NCBI GenBank assembly: GCA_934590355.1 | Contig: CAKTOX010000001.1 | Coordinates: 99,154 to 163,153 of the forward strand | Reading direction: 5' to 3' | Length of the DNA stretch: 64,000 nucleotides | Source: an uncultured Oscillospiraceae bacterium | Lineage (GTDB): Bacteria; Bacillota; Clostridia; Oscillospirales; Oscillospiraceae | In this document: in pieces, positions 56,803 through 64,000 of the stretch | How the letters are laid out: each line of letters opens with the position of its first letter | Position numbering within the stretch: the stretch's first letter is position 1 | Notes under the pieces: model-generated | Seen by the model: the letters and a program-made list of their open reading frames with translations, nothing else | Databases searched by the model: none | Told to the model about the DNA's origin: nothing | Translations under genes and position numbers: made by a program

Positions 56803-58128
56803 ATGACCTCTCAAGCTGTGTATATGCTCGCCTATCTGATAATGAACGTCACGCAGCAGACGCTGTGGTATTGCGCATTCTCCGCGCTTTTCCCCGCAAA
56901 GCTCGCGCCGCGGTTTTATTTTCCGCTGATCATAGCCCTGAACGCCTTTCAGTTTTATCTAGCCTGCTACCCTCTGGCTGAGCGTCCGATGCTCAGGATC
57001 GCCATATCCGTCACTTATTTCGTCTTTTTCCTGCTCATCCTGCACCGCGGCAAAGCACTGCGCAAGCTGCTTGCCGTGCTCGGAATATTCATTACCATGG
57101 CGCTCACGGAGCTGAGCACCTTTATCCTCTCGCCGACGCTTTCAAGCTATATGCAGCACCGAGACCTCTGCCACCTGGAGCTTATCCCGTTTTACTTCGT
57201 GTTCATCTTTGCGCAGGCACTGTTTTTGATGCTGATGGTCTACGCCTTTCGCCTGCTGGACAAGAAAAACGAGGACCGCGTTTCCGACCGCGACCGCCTG
57301 TGCTATCTGCTGCTACCGATAAACCAGTTTATCCTGCTCACGGTTTGGTATTATTCCTACACCTTTGCCTCCGCCGAGGCGTTCACGCCCAAGAAGCTCC
57401 TCGTCATAGTCATCGTACTTATCTTTACCGTCCTGACAGACTTCATTCTCTTTCGTCTCATCTCCCGCACTGCCGAAAGCGCGGAGCTTCGCGCCCGCAA
57501 CGAGTTCATGCAGGAGCAGATAGCGGCGAAGGCGAAGTATTATCAGCTCATGGCGGAAAGCTACGCCAATATGCGCCAGATGCGCCACGACATTGCAAAC
57601 CACATCTGCACCATCCGCGCGATGCTGGAAAACGGCGAGCGGGACGAGGCGGAAAAATACGTCTCCGAGCTTGAGGAAACGACCGCGGTGCGCAGCATCC
57701 TCAGCGACTGTCAGAACACCGCTGCGGACGCCTTTATACGAGAGCGAACGGAGGAGCTCACTCAGCAGGGCATCTCGCTTTCGGCGGATATCCGCCTTCC
57801 TGCGTACTGCTTTGTTTCCGACGTGGATCTCATCACCGCCTTGGGAAACCTCCTTGACAACGCCGCCGACGCCTGCAAGCAGGCATCAGAGCCGCGCATC
57901 ACCCTCAGGGTCGAGCTTGCCGACGGCTTCCTGCATATCGAGAGCGAAAACCCCTACGACCCGAGCGTCAGCAAAAAAGAGCGCCGCATCTCCTACATGG
58001 AGCGCGGCACCGGCAGCATTATTCTCAAGTCGCTTGCCGAAAAATACCGCGGCAGCTATTGCTCGCGCGTAAACGACGGCATTTACAACAACATTCTGAT
58101 TCTGAAGGAGTCTGCCGCCCATGATTAA
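56803..58128 (+). CDS. AgrC-like GHKL sensor histidine kinase
   Basis: A 441-residue kinase. The first 210 residues hold six or more transmembrane segments, as in quorum-sensing kinases. The dimerisation helix carries RQMRHDIANHI with the likely phospho-His262, and the GHKL ATPase has ALGNLLDNAADAC near residue 350 and RGTGSIILKSLAEKY near 410. It overlaps the LytTR regulator by eight bases. No agrB or agrD gene lies next to it, so the signal is unknown. Confidence 0.9.
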   Translation: MTSQAVYMLAYLIMNVTQQTLWYCAFSALFPAKLAPRFYFPLIIALNAFQFYLACYPLAERPMLRIAISVTYFVFFLLILHRGKALRKLLAVLGIFITMALTELSTFILSPTLSSYMQHRDLCHLELIPFYFVFIFAQALFLMLMVYAFRLLDKKNEDRVSDRDRLCYLLLPINQFILLTVWYYSYTFASAEAFTPKKLLVIVIVLIFTVLTDFILFRLISRTAESAELRARNEFMQEQIAAKAKYYQLMAESYANMRQMRHDIANHICTIRAMLENGERDEAEKYVSELEETTAVRSILSDCQNTAADAFIRERTEELTQQGISLSADIRLPAYCFVSDVDLITALGNLLDNAADACKQASEPRITLRVELADGFLHIESENPYDPSVSKKERRISYMERGTGSIILKSLAEKYRGSYCSRVNDGIYNNILILKESAAHD

Positions 58129-58846
58129 CATATATATCTGCGACGACAACGACGTGTATCTGCGCTATGTACATAATTTTATCGAGGACTACGCGAAGGA
58201 TAGGCCCTTGCGCATTTTCGGGTGCAAGAGCGCAGATGAGCTCACGGCCGCCATTGACGCACAGCCTGCGGACATAGCCGTTTTGGACATAAGTATCGGC
58301 TCGGTCAACGGCATTGAGCTTGCAAAGGCAATAAACTCAAAGTGCCCCGGCTGTCAGGTCATCTTTCTGACCGCCTACTCCGAGTACGCATCAGAAGCAT
58401 ATTTCGCCGAGCACACATGGTATATTTTAAAAAAGGACATGGAAAAATACCTTGCCGCGGCGCTTGACAAATGCCTCGACGCGCTGGAAAACGACGCTTC
58501 CGAGGCGCCGGCAATATGGGTCAGGCAGCGGCGCAGTATGGAGCGCGTACCGCTCTCGGAGATACTGTACCTTGAGCGCGTCGGGCATCAGACCAAGGTG
58601 GTTAAGCTGCGCGAGACGATGGTCTGCCGCCAGTCGCCGGAGGAGCTGATCTCCGACTTGGACACCGGCGAATTTATCCGCTGCCATCAGAGCTACTGGG
58701 TCAACAGCGCCAAGATATTCTCTCTTGTCGGCGACAGCTTCCATCTCATAGACGGCAGCGAGGTGTTCATAAGCCGAAGCCGCAAAAACGAAGCCGCCCG
58801 TCTTTTCGAGGAAGCGATCGCAAGGAAAAAAGCCCGGCCGAAATGA
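58121..58846 (+). CDS. LytTR-family response regulator
   Basis: A 241-residue regulator of the AgrA/LytR kind. The receiver domain has the acidic pair CDDND, phospho-acceptor Asp56 in VLDISIG and the conserved Lys near 105. The LytTR DNA-binding domain (residues 130-230) reads LYLERVGHQTKVV, then FIRCHQSYWVNSAKI. Such proteins usually drive exoprotein, bacteriocin or autolysis genes. It pairs with the kinase upstream. Confidence 0.93.
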   Translation: MINIYICDDNDVYLRYVHNFIEDYAKDRPLRIFGCKSADELTAAIDAQPADIAVLDISIGSVNGIELAKAINSKCPGCQVIFLTAYSEYASEAYFAEHTWYILKKDMEKYLAAALDKCLDALENDASEAPAIWVRQRRSMERVPLSEILYLERVGHQTKVVKLRETMVCRQSPEELISDLDTGEFIRCHQSYWVNSAKIFSLVGDSFHLIDGSEVFISRSRKNEAARLFEEAIARKKARPK

Positions 58847-58869
58847 CAAGCCTGCGCGGCAATATAAGT

Positions 58870-58901
58870 AAAAACGGAAAGGAATATCCTCTCCGTTTTT
58901 T
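58870..58901. terminator. Bidirectional terminator
   Basis: AAAAACGGA-AGGA and TCCT-TCCGTTTTT pair around ATA with one unpaired base on each side. It lies between the convergent LytTR gene and histidine kinase gene. Confidence 0.8.
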
Positions 58902-60136
58902 CAGCGCAAGGCAGCCTCGAAAACGATGCTGTCGCCGCTTATTTCGGCCTTTATCGAGCCGCGGTGTCCCTCGGCGATGCCGCGGGCTATGGACAAGCCG
59001 ATGCCGAAGCCCGAGCCCGACGCACTGCGCGATGGGTCCGCGCGGTAAAAGCGGTCAAAGAGCTTGTGCGTGTCGATGCTCTCCGGCTCATCGCAGCGGT
59101 TTTCGGTACGCAGCAGGATCCCCTTTTTCGCCCTCATGAGCGTAAGCACGATCGGCGTATCGGGCAGGGCATATTTAACGGCGTTATCGAGCAGGATCGA
59201 CACGAGTTGCCGCACGGCGTACTCGTCGCCGCGGTAAATTATCCCGCTCTCAATCTCCAAGCCCAGCTCATGCCCGCGCTCGGCGGCAAAGTCGCGGAAC
59301 GACTCGGCGGTCTCCTCAACGGCGGAGCTTGCGTCAAACTCCTCCATCTTCAGCGGCGACTCCTCCTCGTCCATGCGCGAGAGCGTGACCATTGAATTGA
59401 CAAGCTCGGTGAGCTTTTCCGTCTGCGCCTGTGCCTTATCTATCCACTTCTGCTGCCCCGTTTCCATCTCAAGCACCCGCAGGCTCGTTGCGATGACGGT
59501 TATCGGCGTTTTCAGCTCATGGCTTGCGTCGGTTATAAACTGCTTTTGCTGCTGTGCGCTGCGCACGACGGGGTCGATCGCCCTTCTCGACAGCAGCACG
59601 ACGAGCAGAAACACCAGCAGTATACAGCCCGCGGCGGCGATAAGCGACCACACGAGCACCGTTTTTTCCGCCCGCAGCTCCTGATAGCAGTTTAAAAATA
59701 TCGCCATATTGCGCCCGTCACCGTTATGGGCAACGAAAAAGCGATAGTCTCCGTACCTGCCGTAGCCCTCTCCGTTTTCGACTGCGGCAGCGAGATACGC
59801 GGGTATATCCTCCTCGTCAACGGAGGCGATGTTGTCAAGCTCGGCTTGCGTGAGAGTGCCGTCGTCGTCGTATCTCAGCACGAAAAATCGCGTTGAAAAC
59901 GGCGTTTCCTTATTAAACGGCCCGCGCTTATCGTCCATGGGCGGTGCGGAGGGCGGAGTGAAGCTTCCGTGCGGTATCGTACCCTGATTTTCGTAAATCA
60001 TGTCGAGCGTCTGCTTGAGGTCGTTGTCGGTCGAGACGTAGTTTGCGGCGTTGAGCACGAGCGTGAGCAGCATCAGCACCGCAGCGACCGACAGCGTTGC
60101 GATGCGGATGAATTTGTTTCTCAGCCGCCTTATCAT
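58901..60136 (-). CDS. Membrane sensor histidine kinase of the VTC-linked system
   Basis: A 411-residue kinase. Transmembrane helices lie near residues 11-31 and 161-183, with a sensor loop between. HisKA carries His206 in TDASHELKTP; the ATPase domain shows LVSILLDNAVKYA near 320, DRFYRADPSRS and GFGIGLSIARGIAEGH near 380. Its start overlaps the response regulator end by four bases. The signal is unknown. Confidence 0.94.
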   Translation of the reverse strand: MIRRLRNKFIRIATLSVAAVLMLLTLVLNAANYVSTDNDLKQTLDMIYENQGTIPHGSFTPPSAPPMDDKRGPFNKETPFSTRFFVLRYDDDGTLTQAELDNIASVDEEDIPAYLAAAVENGEGYGRYGDYRFFVAHNGDGRNMAIFLNCYQELRAEKTVLVWSLIAAAGCILLVFLLVVLLSRRAIDPVVRSAQQQKQFITDASHELKTPITVIATSLRVLEMETGQQKWIDKAQAQTEKLTELVNSMVTLSRMDEEESPLKMEEFDASSAVEETAESFRDFAAERGHELGLEIESGIIYRGDEYAVRQLVSILLDNAVKYALPDTPIVLTLMRAKKGILLRTENRCDEPESIDTHKLFDRFYRADPSRSASGSGFGIGLSIARGIAEGHRGSIKAEISGDSIVFEAALR

Positions 60137-60807
60137 TTTTCTTCCTCCAGGGCGTAGCCGAGCCCGCGGTTAGCCTTGAGCGTCACGCAGGAGCCTATGC
60201 TCTTGAGCTTCTTGCGAAGATTCGAGACGTTGACCCACACGACGTTTATCTCCGCATCGTTATCCCAGCCCCAGACCTTTTCCATTATTCTTTCGGCGGA
60301 AAAAACCTGACGCGGGGCGCGCATAAAGAGCTCCATGACCTGAAACTCGCGCCCGCTCAGCCGCACGCCGCGCTTACCGCAGCGCAGCTCGCCCGTGGAC
60401 GGGGAGAGGACGATATCGCCGTAAGACAGCTCCGTCGGCTGATACGCCTCGCTTCGGCGCAAAATGGCACGCATGCGGCTCAAAAGCTCGTCCGGGTCAA
60501 AGGGCTTGGGCAGATAATCGTCCGCGCCCGCGTTAAAGCCGGTTATGCGGTCGTTTTTCTGACCCTTGGCGGTGAGCATCATGATGGGCGTTTTGACACC
60601 CTCGGCACGCAGCCGCTCGAGCACCCGTATACCGTCCATTTTCGGCATCATCACGTCGAGTATCACCGCGTCGTACTCGCCCGTCACGGCATATTCATAA
60701 GCGTCAAAGCCGTTGTGCACAGCATCGACGGTGAAATGATTTTTCTCGAAAAACACCGTCAGCGCCTCGGCAAGATCGAGCTCGTCCTCGGCAATCAGCA
60801 GCTTCAT
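60133..60807 (-). CDS. OmpR/PhoB-family response regulator of the VTC-linked system
   Basis: A 224-residue regulator with receiver (residues 1-118: EDELD near 7, phospho-acceptor Asp51 in VILDVMMPK, LTAKG, LPKPFD) and winged-helix output domain (125-222) with EINVVWVNVSNLRKKLKS. GGAGG precedes the ATG. OmpR-type proteins bind tandem repeats spaced 11 bases apart. Exactly such repeats lie at 62286-62304 and 62322-62340, before the VTC and Cthe_2159-type genes, which makes those the likely targets. Confidence 0.95.
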   Translation of the reverse strand: MKLLIAEDELDLAEALTVFFEKNHFTVDAVHNGFDAYEYAVTGEYDAVILDVMMPKMDGIRVLERLRAEGVKTPIMMLTAKGQKNDRITGFNAGADDYLPKPFDPDELLSRMRAILRRSEAYQPTELSYGDIVLSPSTGELRCGKRGVRLSGREFQVMELFMRAPRQVFSAERIMEKVWGWDNDAEINVVWVNVSNLRKKLKSIGSCVTLKANRGLGYALEEEK

Positions 60808-60835
60808 TTTCCGTCACCTCCGCCCTTTTTCAGCC

Positions 60836-60864
60836 ATTATAAATACTGATCCCACAAAAATCAA
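60836..60864 (-). promoter_or_regulatory. Separate promoter of the VTC-linked two-component system
   Basis: On the minus strand TTGATT (60859-60864), 17 bases, TATAAT (60836-60841). It lies between the DUF4956 stop and the regulator start, so the two-component pair does not depend on the VTC promoter. Confidence 0.75.
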
Positions 60865-60879
60865 GCGCGCATTTATAAA

Positions 60880-61542
60880 TCACAGCGCCTCACGGCTTAT
60901 CTCGCGCGAGCAAATGATGTTGAGATTTCCGTTGCGGCAGCGCAGCGCGTCGAGAAATTCCTTCGGCACGCCCGCGCACTTAAACACGACGCAGTATTCA
61001 AGCTCATACAGCGTGCCCATGTTGCTGGTCTTGACCTTAATAAGGCTGTGCGAGCTCGTATAGCGCTCGAAAAGGTCGTCAAACAGCCCCTCGTAGTCGA
61101 GATTTTCCGGAATGGTTATCTTGAGAGTGCGCTCCGCGGCGGGAGCTGCGCCGAAATTGAGCCGTGTGAGCAGCGTGATGAGAGCGGAAATTATAACAAA
61201 CGACATGACGGCAAGCCCGACGTATCCCATGCCCGTTGCAAGGCCGATCGCCATCGCCATGAACAGCACGCCTATCTCGCGCGCGGTGCCGGGAACGGAG
61301 CGAAATCGCACGAGACTGAACGCACCCGCCACCGCAACGCCCGCTCCGACGTTGCCGTTAACGAGCATGATGACAAGCTGCACGACGACGGGAAGTATCG
61401 CAAGCGCGACCGCAAAGCTCTGGGTCGATTTAGAGCGGTACATACCGACGAGAGCGATGCCGACGCCGAGGATGAGAGAGGTAAAGGTACATATTAAAAA
61501 CGCGGTGAGCGTGAGCTCAGAGCCTATTAAAGAGCTAAGCAC
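60880..61542 (-). CDS. DUF4956 membrane protein
   Basis: A 220-residue protein with four transmembrane helices (residues 8-130) and a cytoplasmic C-terminal domain (135-215). SLVRFRSVPGTAREIGVLFM near residue 80, GGVAVAGA-like motifs (GVAVAGAFSLVRF) and the late helix pattern fit DUF4956. The family is often found beside VTC-domain and CotH proteins; its function is not established. Its start overlaps the VTC gene by eight bases. Confidence 0.88.
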   Translation of the reverse strand: MLSSLIGSELTLTAFLICTFTSLILGVGIALVGMYRSKSTQSFAVALAILPVVVQLVIMLVNGNVGAGVAVAGAFSLVRFRSVPGTAREIGVLFMAMAIGLATGMGYVGLAVMSFVIISALITLLTRLNFGAAPAAERTLKITIPENLDYEGLFDDLFERYTSSHSLIKVKTSNMGTLYELEYCVVFKCAGVPKEFLDALRCRNGNLNIICSREISREAL

Positions 61543-62248
61543 AGCATTGCGCCTCCTTCTTGAGAATTTCGTTTTTATAGCAGGTCCCGTACTTTGAAAA
61601 GGAGCTCGGAAAGGCTCCGACCTCGGATAAGAGCCTGCTCAGCCACAGGGGTGCGGCGCGGGGTATCTTGATTTCCATTATGACCTCATCCGCAGGGATG
61701 ATGAGCTCTCCCCCGTCGCCGAGCGTGAGGTCAAGCTCTGTGTCCCTCCAGCGCAAGTTTGTGTCAAAGGTGATGCGAAGCTCGGGGTCGTCTGTCCCCG
61801 CAAATGCGAGGCGGTCGTAGGCGATAAAGACCTTCGGCTCCGCGCCGTAAAAGGAGCTCAGCCAGCCTATCTCCCTGCCGATCTGCCCGTAGCCGGCAGC
61901 GCTGTTGCCGGAGAGAAACTGTCGGGTCTGCCGCGCGGGCATCGTGATCCTGCGCTTATACACAATGCCGTCATACTTCTTCTTGACCTCGACGAACACC
62001 TTGCCGTCCGCATCGGGAGTGCCGTAGCTGCGAACGCGCAGCTTTTCCTTATATACGGGCTTTTCGATGGAGCTTCGTATCAGCCGCCAGTCGCGGGTGT
62101 CGTAATATATGTTGCATATGGTGTATTTCCCGAACTTATCCGCCTGCATATATGGCTTCATCTTTTCAATTATAAGGCGCTGCTGAGCCTTCGTTATGCG
62201 GTACTTTTTTTCATAGCGCTCAAAGCAGCTTATGACGCTTTCTGCCAT
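61535..62248 (-). CDS. VTC-domain protein (polyphosphate polymerase domain)
   Basis: A 237-residue cytoplasmic protein. The ATG at 62248 is chosen because GGAGG lies eight bases ahead; an upstream ATG at 62272 would overlap the -10 region. The VTC tunnel residues are visible: RYEKKYRI near 11, KEKLRVRSYG near 71, FVEVKKKYDG near 86 and MEIKIP near 203. In yeast this fold makes polyphosphate from ATP; the bacterial role is not settled. It is the first gene of the divergent VTC-DUF4956 operon. Confidence 0.9.
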   Translation of the reverse strand: MAESVISCFERYEKKYRITKAQQRLIIEKMKPYMQADKFGKYTICNIYYDTRDWRLIRSSIEKPVYKEKLRVRSYGTPDADGKVFVEVKKKYDGIVYKRRITMPARQTRQFLSGNSAAGYGQIGREIGWLSSFYGAEPKVFIAYDRLAFAGTDDPELRITFDTNLRWRDTELDLTLGDGGELIIPADEVIMEIKIPRAAPLWLSRLLSEVGAFPSSFSKYGTCYKNEILKKEAQCCA

Positions 62249-62272
62249 TGCTCTCGCCTCCTTTGTGCCCAT

Positions 62273-62304
62273 ATCATAGCGCGCCTTCCTAAATTCAACC
62301 TAAA
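62273..62304 (-). promoter_or_regulatory. Tandem TTTAGGTT/TTTAGGAA response-regulator boxes and -10 of the VTC operon
   Basis: On the minus strand TTTAGGTT (62297-62304), three bases, TTTAGGAA (62286-62293), seven bases, TATGAT (62273-62278). There is no -35 consensus, so the promoter probably needs an activator. The layout matches the divergent site at 62322-62353 exactly. Confidence 0.75.
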
Positions 62305-62321
62305 GAAAAATTTTTTCTTTC

Positions 62322-62353
62322 TTTAGGTTCAGTTTAGGTTGAGCGTTTACAAT
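62322..62353 (+). promoter_or_regulatory. Tandem TTTAGGTT response-regulator boxes and -10 of the Cthe_2159-type gene
   Basis: TTTAGGTT (62322-62329), three bases, TTTAGGTT (62333-62340), seven bases, TACAAT (62348-62353). The repeats start 11 bases apart, the usual OmpR/PhoB-family spacing, and take the place of a -35 box. Confidence 0.78.
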
Positions 62354-62383
62354 GGCGCCATAGTAAAAAAGGAGGTACTCGAT

Positions 62384-63859
62384 ATGCAAGCGACAAAATT
62401 GCTTTCTCTGCTCGTTGCAGTCGCGCTCATCGTCTCTCTGACGGGCTGCGGCGCGGGCGGAAGCAAAGATAACATAAACAGCGCCGGCGCCTCAGACGGC
62501 GTTTACGAGGCAGACACGACATTTAATTTCACGAACGGCGGCATCACCTCGCAGGGCGGCAGCGAGGGCTATGAAACAGACGGCAGCGCACTCACTATAA
62601 CGGGCTCGGGCACGTATGCGCTCACGGGAAGCTGCTCGGACGGATCGGTGAGCGTCAAAAAGGGCACGACGGGCGTGACGCTCGTTTTAAACGGTCTTAG
62701 CCTCACAAGCTCCGACACGGCGCCCATCATTTGCGGCAAGTCCACCGAGGTCACCATAGCGGCGGCCTCTGGCAGCAAAAACTCGCTCGCGGATTCAAGC
62801 GCAAATAACGCCGACGATAACCCCGACAACGCCGACGCCGAAAGCGCCGTCATAAAATGCAAGGACGGCTCGAAGGTAACGCTTTGCGGCAGCGGCGAAT
62901 TGAGCATCACCGCAAACGGCAAAAACGGCATCAAATCCGGCGCGACGACCGACTCCGAGGGCGAGGCCTCGCTCACGATAAAGGAGCTCACGCTCGACAT
63001 AAGCGCCCCCGTTAACGATGCGATAAACGCGCAGCAGCTTCTGAACCTCGAAAGCGGCAGCATCACCGTCTCGACGGGCGACGACGCTGTGCACTGCGAC
63101 CTCATTATGAACGTCGGCGCACAGGACACGGACGGCCCCGAGATAACCGTCACGCAGTGCTACGAGGGTCTTGAGGCGGCGCAGCTCAACATTCTCTCCG
63201 GCAGCATCGACATCGTCTCGTCCGACGATTGCCTCAACGCCGCAAACTCCGATCTGAGCGACTACGACTTTTCGATAAACATCTCCGGCGGCAGCATCAG
63301 CGCCTACTCATCCGAAGGCGACGGCTTCGACTCAAACGGCGACCTCAACATCTCAGGCGGCACGGTCGCGGTCTGGACGGCAAGCAGGGCAGACAACCAG
63401 CCCCTTGACGCGGACGGCACCTTGACCGTAAGCGGCGGCACGGTATTCGCAGCCGGCGGCAGCAGCGGCATGGGCTTTACACTCTCCGCGCAGCAGCCCT
63501 GCGTGACCTTCGCCTCCGGCTCCGGCACGGCAAGGCTCACGGAAAGCGGCGCACAGGTCTGCGTAAAGACCTCCGACGGCAAGGAGCTTTTCACCTCCGA
63601 TGCCCCGTGCGACGCAGCCTTCGTGTTCTTCTCCGCAGCCGAGCTTTCCGACGGTGAGGACGCAGACCTCTACTCCGGCACGGACGAGGTCGCGACCGCC
63701 GCTGTGCAAAGCGGAAGCGTTTCCGTCGGCAATGCGGGTGGCGGCATAGGCGGTATGCAGCCCGGCGGCCGACCCGACAATGCGGGAGCCGAGCCCCCTC
63801 AGGGCGGCACAAAGCCCGACGGCGAGCCGCCTCAGGGCGGGCGCCCCGGCAATAAATAA
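62384..63859 (+). CDS. Cthe_2159-type carbohydrate-binding lipoprotein
   Basis: A 491-residue lipoprotein. The ATG at 62384 follows GGAGG; an in-frame start at 62339 lies in the operator. Leader to LTGC with Cys22, then a beta-helix of repeated strands from 60 to 400 with SGSGTYALTGSCSDGSVSV, SGNG-like ladders and ISGGTVAVWTAS. This matches the Cthe_2159 family, whose founder binds acidic plant sugars. A Gly- and Pro-rich tail (GGMQPGGRPDNAGAEPPQGG) ends it. The family commonly travels with VTC, DUF4956 and CotH genes; CotH is not seen here. Confidence 0.85.
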   Translation: MQATKLLSLLVAVALIVSLTGCGAGGSKDNINSAGASDGVYEADTTFNFTNGGITSQGGSEGYETDGSALTITGSGTYALTGSCSDGSVSVKKGTTGVTLVLNGLSLTSSDTAPIICGKSTEVTIAAASGSKNSLADSSANNADDNPDNADAESAVIKCKDGSKVTLCGSGELSITANGKNGIKSGATTDSEGEASLTIKELTLDISAPVNDAINAQQLLNLESGSITVSTGDDAVHCDLIMNVGAQDTDGPEITVTQCYEGLEAAQLNILSGSIDIVSSDDCLNAANSDLSDYDFSINISGGSISAYSSEGDGFDSNGDLNISGGTVAVWTASRADNQPLDADGTLTVSGGTVFAAGGSSGMGFTLSAQQPCVTFASGSGTARLTESGAQVCVKTSDGKELFTSDAPCDAAFVFFSAAELSDGEDADLYSGTDEVATAAVQSGSVSVGNAGGGIGGMQPGGRPDNAGAEPPQGGTKPDGEPPQGGRPGNK

Positions 63860-63886
63860 GCTTTTCTTCATGTCTCCTTATAAGGG

Positions 63887-63920
63887 CACCCCCGGCAGGG
63901 CTCAGGCTCTGTCGGGGGTG
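63887..63920 (+). terminator. Terminator-like hairpin after the Cthe_2159-type gene
   Basis: CACCCCCGGCAG and CTGTCGGGGGTG pair with one wobble around GGCTCAGGCT. The T-run after it is short (TTCTG). Confidence 0.7.
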
Positions 63921-63946
63921 TTCTGCATTGCCAGCAGCAAAGGCAA

Positions 63947-63965
63947 CCACTAGCTATGCTAGTGG
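63947..63965 (+). repeat. Short perfect hairpin at the right edge, possible IS200/IS605-like end
   Basis: CCACTAGC and GCTAGTGG pair around TAT. The sequence to the window end is purine-rich and has no gene. Such CTAG-containing hairpins occur at the ends of IS200/IS605 elements, but no transposase is visible inside the window. Confidence 0.35.
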
Positions 63966-64000
63966 AAGAGGAGAGCTTATAGCGAGGAAAGAAGTAGACA

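Overview
The window looks like chromosomal DNA from a spore-forming Bacillota, class Clostridia, most likely Oscillospirales. This is an inference from the GC-rich coding sequence, SpoVT, Rex, NiaR, a perfect CIRCE element on groESL, a MurT/GatD pair, two DUF4358 lipoproteins and near-consensus TTGACA-17-TATAAT promoters. I see no prophage, CRISPR array, rRNA or replication origin.

Layout. 1-2969: partial XRE regulator (left edge), degenerate P1B-type ATPase, HAD phosphatase. 3014-7092 (minus): surface O-acylation operon (transglutaminase-like, DUF4358 lipoprotein, MBOAT, DHHW protein). 7314-9705: lipase-like hydrolase and a sugar nucleotidyltransferase. 9746-13445 (minus): five overlapping genes trmB-xth-dus-ECF sigma-anti-sigma. 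13682-15771: rex and mnmE. 15815-18988 (minus): niacin module pncB-niaR, then a NiaR-type palindrome in front of an EIIC-like membrane protein. 19134-21984: repeat-rich membrane protein, coiled-coil protein, TetR regulator with its own operator. 22031-24423 (minus): MOSC protein, MoaA, carboxyethylornithine-synthase-like enzyme.

24444-34081 is the most unusual part. Three sugar-transfer-associated ATP-grasp proteins (two of them tandem, each with one dead and one intact module) surround a CDP-glycerol glycerophosphotransferase-like enzyme, a small nucleotidyltransferase and a TagG/TagH-like exporter. I read it as a pathway that builds, decorates and exports a teichoic-acid-like polymer. It is followed by an acyl-CoA ligase, an SGNH lipoprotein, a second DUF4358 lipoprotein and an MBL-fold protein (34215-38039).

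38040-49846: MurT with a GatD lacking its catalytic Cys and His, tRNA-Asp and tRNA-Thr, a racemase, an orphan collagen-like phage-tail-type protein, groESL, an RNA methyltransferase and a CstA transporter. Two copies of a 96-bp hairpin-rich intergenic repeat lie at 38185-38280 and 49449-49544 in opposite orientation. 49847-63859: two-component system with HtrA, a PEP-synthase-like fusion protein, SpoVT, an AgrC/LytTR pair, and a second two-component system beside DUF4956, VTC and Cthe_2159-type genes. The divergent promoters of that last set carry matching 11-bp-spaced TTTAGGTT repeats, which predicts its regulon. A terminator and a short palindrome close the window.
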